From the NCBI GenBank assembly GCA_021307315.1, contig JAJSPD010000042.1:186001-250000 (forward strand): 64,000 nt of DNA, in the 5' to 3' direction. Below the pieces are notes generated by a model that saw nothing but the letters and a program-made list of their open reading frames with translations, made no database searches and was not told the DNA's origin. The position numbers and the translations under genes were made by a program. Positions 59,632-64,000 of this stretch are shown here, in pieces. The stretch's first letter is position 1; each line of letters begins with the position of its first letter. The stretch is from Bisporella sp. PMI_857. Its lineage: Eukaryota; Ascomycota; Leotiomycetes; Helotiales; Helotiaceae.

Positions 59632-60400
59632 CTAACACTTCTGCCACTGCACGCCGGTGATGAAGGTGATCTTGCCGTCGATGGAATCGTCCGTGATCTG
59701 GCCGCTGGCGCCGGATACCGAGGAGCGGAGCAGCACCGCGGAGTCGATGTTCAGGGCGACGGGGGCGCCGCACGGCGACCACACGACCGAGGTCAGGGTG
59801 CTGTCATCTTGGATGGCGTAGTCCTTTGAGAGCGGGCCGTAGAAGGTGGTCGAGGTCTGGGTTTGCGCGGATTCTGAGGCAGGCGAGCGGGTTAGTTTAG
59901 CGGTTAGGGAGAAGGGAATGAAAGGGGGAGGGGGAGAGGGGACGTACGGCCGGAGAAGTAGTAGGTCGCGGATTGCGTGGCGGTGATTCCCTTGTCGATG
60001 CCCACGTACCCGCGGTACACGGTGCTGAGGATGCTGTATTGGAAGCCGCCTGGGTACTGCAGGTTCAGGTTGATCTGGCAGTTCTTGCGGGACTCTGTGA
60101 TCGGGACTCCTGGGCCGATGGAGGCGACGTATGAGTCGAAGATGAGGGTGAAGCTTTACGCTGTTTTAGCATATATCCTGGCGAGAACGAGGAAGGTTTG
60201 CAGGTTACTCACGTTTGTCTGTCGGTCGAGATGAAAGAACCAACGGTTCCCTGTGGGCAGCCGGTGCCTCCGTAAACGATGCCCTTAAGGTAGACCTGGG
60301 ATGGGTCTGGGGTGATGGCCGCAGAGCGAGTATCCAACTCGGTAGTAGGCAAAGCAGTAGCCAGGGAGGCTAGAGCTGCAAAGAAGACCTTAGCGAGCAT
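59632..60400 (-). CDS. Secreted DUF4360-family protein
   Basis: Three exons (60213-60400, 59948-60153, 59632-59873) give 211 residues. The ATG at 60400 starts MLAKVFFAALASLATA, a signal peptide cleaved before LPTTE. The longer frame upstream has no such peptide. The mature part fits DUF4360: VYLKGIVYGGTGCPQGTVGS, then FTLIFDSYVASIGPGVPI, RKNCQINLNLQYPGGFQYSI, TVYRGYVGIDKGITATQSAT and a C-terminal SPCGAPVALNIDSAVLLRSS with ITFITGVQWQKC at the end. Four cysteines could pair. The family is small, secreted and abundant in filamentous fungi; no activity is established. Third positions are notably GC-rich compared with neighbours, as in highly expressed secreted genes. Confidence 0.88.
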
Positions 60401-61602
60401 TTTGTTAGTGGTGGTATGAGGTATTAGAGCGATGAGGCTGAGATGTGCTATGTATTGCTGATGATCGAAGTAGATGACTTCAATGGGAGGGCCTTGTCCA
60501 TGTCTATATACTCTTAGAGATTGATAATGAAAAAGGTGCAAATCAAAAGGCTCGTTTGTGGCGTGCAGATAGTAGCCCAGAGCATGTGTTGCAATATAAG
60601 GATGTCACCAAAGCAGATGTTAGTTCCCAGCCTAAAGCACATAATACGAGAATGCAACTATTGGCCTCGACCATGTAGACTTCTCATGGCGTTATCGTTA
60701 TCAAATTGCGTCCTGACCGCCGCTGCGAAGTAGCTTCAGGGTCACCAGATCTGGCCTTCATACCCCAGGAAAGTTTGTCGGTAGCTGCCATACAACAGAA
60801 CGTGGCTTGCAATCAGTTCAGAGCAAAACTTTGGGCTATTGTCCCCTCACATCTGGTATTTTTAGAACATGTTCCGAAAAGCATATCTTGGCTTCATCTG
60901 TATCGGTCTTGGTATGGGAAGACCTTCCTGCCTGTGGTCCGCCCGCTCACTCTTTCCGCCCGGCGGAAAGTCTGGAATCTGGAGGAAGTTACCCCGCAAA
61001 CTTGATCGCTTTCTTGCTTGGGATGGCCCTCAAATACTAATATTTTAACTGAGAGTTCCCGTGTTTCAAATCGCAGAGAATAAGCTTATTTCGAAGCTCT
61101 GAACATGGAAAAGATCCTCATCGCTGGTGTCTTGCCGGTTGCCGAGCAGGATATCAAGCTTCGATTGGCGATGCATGCGGTGCTACCATCGATGCATCGT
61201 GAATGCAGGCACACACTTGATGTGAACGGTTAAACATATTTACCATCAGCTGTTTAAGAGCAATTTACCTGGCGACAAAAATAGAAGACAGATTGTCTCT
61301 GCAGATTAAAACCATAAAGGCTGAATTGATGGTGCCAAGACCCGGGCAGCTTTCCCGCATCCAGAACACAATCGGCAATATCCACTGACCCAAAAAATTG
61401 GAGCTTCCCCCCCAAACACGTAGTGGAGAATAAGTACCGGAGGGGATAATTAATTAACTAAAAAGCTAGAAATAGTACGCAGGGCATGTTGCTGTAAGAT
61501 CTTGACACTTGGGATGAAAGCAAAAATAGAACCCAATACCGCTGCTATACCGAGGCGGTGGGTAGCATCGCAGAATCTCCCGCCGACCAAAACAACGCTT
61601 TC
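60401..61602. other. Intergenic, no gene seen
   Basis: 1.2 kb upstream of the secreted protein gene and downstream of the next minus-strand gene; overlapping short frames at 60521-61040 show no domain. Confidence 0.5.
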
Positions 61603-62968
61603 CTACACAACTTCCCAATGACTGTGCAACTCTGCTGGGAGCGCCATCCTGACCTCACCAATCTGCTTCGTGATCAGTAAAGGGCCTGTGCCGTCCCAGC
61701 TGACTTCAACCTGATGAACGTCTGCATCCCGCACTGTGTCAACGATACGTTTGACGACGGCGTGATATCTGCCTAAGGTTGTAGAGTTTTCATCTTGCCA
61801 AGTATCAATATCCTGCCGAACATCTTTGACTTCCGGACTAGTAAATACTCCGTCCTGGTGGTAGGCGAGGAGAAATCTAGGGGTTCGGTTCATCCACAAC
61901 CGCGGAAAAATTTCGCCCATGTCGAATCGCGTACGGGTGGATCGAGTTTTAATGTCAAAGATCCGGTCCTGGGGTATCCCGGTGCCTTGCATCCGGACTT
62001 CGAGCTTCGCATCTTGAGATGGCACCTTCTGGCCTACAGAAATAGATCCTAAAGCTTCTTCGAGCGAAGAACCGTCCTCCGAGTCGATTGCAACCGGAGC
62101 CTTGTTCACAGATGGCATTTTGAGGTATCCATCCGTTTCTGATCTAACCAAAATGTCCAGACCGCCAAGTACATAGTGCACTATCCGCTGGTGAGAGCAA
62201 GAATTTTTGACATCTGTGCCCCAAGTGGTGTATCTCTCTGGGAATGTGTGTCCATATCCTCTGAGTCCCTCTATGACTTCAGTGGGAGAGGCTTCACGGC
62301 GAATTAGGAAGGCTGTATCCCCAATCAAGTCCACATCGAATCGAAAAGGTTTGCGCACGTTCGAAGCGAATCGAAGTAAATTCCCCAGAGTGCTCCCACA
62401 CCCAATTATGTCCACCGAAGGTAAATCGTATTCAGGATTCTGTGCAAGAATCGCGCGAATCGCTGGTTCCATAGGATAGGCGGCATAATGAGCAGAATTT
62501 ATGTCTCGAAAGACTTGGAGACTGTTGCTGTCGCCCCTTAACTTCACGACCTCCTGAAGTGGTGGAGTCCAAGCAGGGGGCGAGCCTACAAATGAATAGA
62601 AAATCAGATATTTTGCGACCAAAGACTCCACCGAAGCTATAAACAGTACCAGCCTTGAAAAGGTATGAAATTGAGTGTGCGAAAAATAAAGTTATATCAA
62701 GCACACTTGACAACAGGCATCTTCCTTAAGACTTACCTGGGACAAGTATTATAGGGGTTTTGCCCTCCACCCAGTTATACGATGCTAAATACTCGGAATC
62801 CTCGATTTTTGGCGCGCTCTCTTCTATCAACAGCGACTTAATGTCAATCGTATCGATGACATCTCCAAACGGTCTTGGTGGAGGAGGTGATGCTTGGCGA
62901 TTTCGATACATCTGACCACGCATTCTCCCGCCTCGCCTGGACATTCCGGTATTGACGTTCCACGACAT
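61603..62968 (-). CDS. Conserved fungal protein of unknown function
   Basis: Two exons (62737-62968 and 61603-62585) joined across a 151-bp intron give 404 residues. The N-terminal ~30 residues are Arg/Gly-rich (GGRMRGQMYRNRQ), a possible RNA-binding or disordered region. Then YLASYNWVEGKTPIILVPGS leads into PPAWTPPLQE, YPMEPAIRAILAQNPEYD, VDIIGCGSTLGNLLRFASNV, RFDVDLIGDTAFLIRREASP, the RGYGHTFPERYTTWG stretch and a C-terminal part with LWMNRTPRFLLAYHQDGVF. I recall this as a large ascomycete family, sometimes labelled geranylgeranyl pyrophosphate synthase in databases. No prenyltransferase DDxxD motifs are visible here, so that label should not be copied. Function unknown; soluble and probably intracellular. 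Confidence 0.75.
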
Positions 62969-63580
62969 GTCTCTGAATTACATGAAATTGATGGCCAGAT
63001 TTTCTCGATAAATCTTAAGGTCAATGAAATCAACCTTTCTTTCAGGTTCTTTGCTCGAAGTTGCTTCTTGTGTCACTTGGTGCTGTTCAGGAAGCTTCGC
63101 CACCTCAGTCGGTGAACAAACGGTCATCTTTATGGCCATTCATAACCATAGCCACCCAACCTCAATATCTGCAAGGCTCCATGGTGCTGCTCCAATCGAA
63201 GTTTCGAGAGCTGCAGCCTACAGGAATAACAAAGTGGCCGACGCGCTCCATAGGCTACGTGCCAATGCGCATATGCAGTAGGCCTCAATCCGCTTTAATA
63301 AATGGCAGGCGAGACACGTATCGAGGCAGATTCGGTTTTTATCAGTATCTGAAAGAAGATAATCTGTGAAGTTTGACCTTTGTGATGACCTTGAATCCCA
63401 GTGAATCTTAGGCAGAAGCTTGTTGCAAGGTCTAGATGATATGTTATATTGTTTTATTACTGCTTCCCGCCTTCTGCCCTCTCTGCATTCTCTCTTTTAG
63501 TTGAGAAAATCAAATTTCCGTTATTGATCATTAAACAAATCCCTGCCCTTCAACCACCACCAGTATACGATTACTCCGAC
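62969..63580. other. Divergent intergenic region
   Basis: About 610 bp between two start codons facing away from each other; promoters of both genes are expected here. Small plus-strand frames at 63024-63369 are unsupported. Confidence 0.5.
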
Positions 63581-64000
63581 ATGGGTGGTCTCTCGAGCTC
63601 GGACGACATCCGGCTCTCTCGCCTTCTGTTATACTTCAACAAGGTTATTTCTGGACAGCGAGAATTGCAGTCTTCCCGCGAAGGGAAGCAATTCATTGAG
63701 GCTACCTGCGCTCAGTCAGATCATGCAGTGTGTCTGTACAAGTTAACCTCTAATCCTCCGGGACTTGCTGCTCTTCAAGCTTGCGTTCGGTTTGACACCT
63801 CGCCCTCTGCCATAAACGAGCACTCGGTTCATTTGTTGCAGTATTTGCAATTACCTAGTTTGGAACATATCGATTCCGGATCCGCTCTTGCGAAAGCTCT
63901 AACTCAGAGTAAGTTCTCTTTGCTTATGAAAATTCCCTGAGCTTTTAAATTTCAGCCTCGGGGATTCCTTGGTGTATGAAACATATGTCTGTAGTAAGAT
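63581..64000 (+). CDS. 5' end of a probable NFX1-type zinc finger/SF1 helicase (cut by window end)
   Basis: Exon 1 runs 63581-63908 from an ATG giving MGGLSSSDDIRL; a GTAAGT donor follows. Exon 2 begins at 63956 after a TTTCAG acceptor and leaves the window. About 125 residues are visible. They include REGKQFIEATCAQSDHAVCL, GLAALQACVRFDT and HLLQYLQLPSLEHI, a pattern I recall from the N-terminus of fungal ZNFX1-like helicases (related to S. pombe Hrr1, an RNAi factor), before the helicase core. No catalytic motif is in view, so the family is an inference from the N-terminal similarity alone. Confidence 0.55.

Noticed and set aside
61603..62968. Geranylgeranyl pyrophosphate synthase
   Set aside because: The label is attached to relatives in some annotations as I recall, but the Asp-rich prenyltransferase motifs are not visible in this protein.

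Overview
The window is nuclear DNA of a filamentous ascomycete fungus. Most genes are split by short introns (about 45-90 bp) with GT-AG ends and CTAAC/CTAAT-type branch sites. The families are typical of Pezizomycotina: a PTH11-type membrane receptor, HET and NACHT-ankyrin proteins, 2EXR proteins, a Zn2Cys6 regulator, a necrosis-inducing (NLP) protein and a spherulin-like cupin. A plant-associated fungus, perhaps a leotiomycete, is my inference; nothing in the window proves the species.

Layout. 0-10 kb: a small single-pass membrane ORF, a Liz1/Dal5-type MFS vitamin transporter (minus) and a PTH11-like receptor. 11-15 kb: two housekeeping genes head to head, an Nhp10-like HMG-box protein (minus) and the CCT theta chaperonin subunit (plus), sharing a 280-bp promoter. 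17-34 kb: an accessory stretch with a 2EXR protein, a large HeLo-like/TPR/Hsp70 fusion, an NLP, a WD40-repeat relic, a conserved unknown protein and a HET-domain protein. 34-45 kb: a decayed 2EXR-like relic, a secreted cupin, tRNA-Gln(CTG), a conserved fungal protein with a frame break, a GH55-like fragment, a broken NACHT-ankyrin gene and an MDR-family oxidoreductase with a broken C-terminus. 48-64 kb: a CNT nucleoside transporter, a Zn2Cys6 regulator with a GC-AG intron, a repeat-rich 2-kb divergent intergenic region, a Pca1/CrpA-like heavy-metal P-type ATPase, a secreted DUF4360 protein, a conserved unknown protein and the 5' end of a probable NFX1-type helicase.

How the genes fit together. 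About 24 kb (19.5-43.7 kb) gathers several families linked to fungal self/non-self recognition and cell death: HeLo-like, HET, NACHT-ankyrin and a WD40 relic. Some are intact and some are decayed, as expected of a fast-evolving immunity-type region. The most unusual gene is the HeLo-like/TPR/Hsp70 fusion: an Hsp70 ATPase sits where an NLR would carry its NACHT switch. Several genes carry one apparent single-base deletion in an otherwise well-kept reading frame, so either uncorrected assembly indels or very recent pseudogenes must be considered.

Exon boundaries were placed by eye from splice consensus, phase and protein continuity. Those of the HeLo-like/Hsp70 gene and of the last intron of the Zn2Cys6 gene are the least certain.
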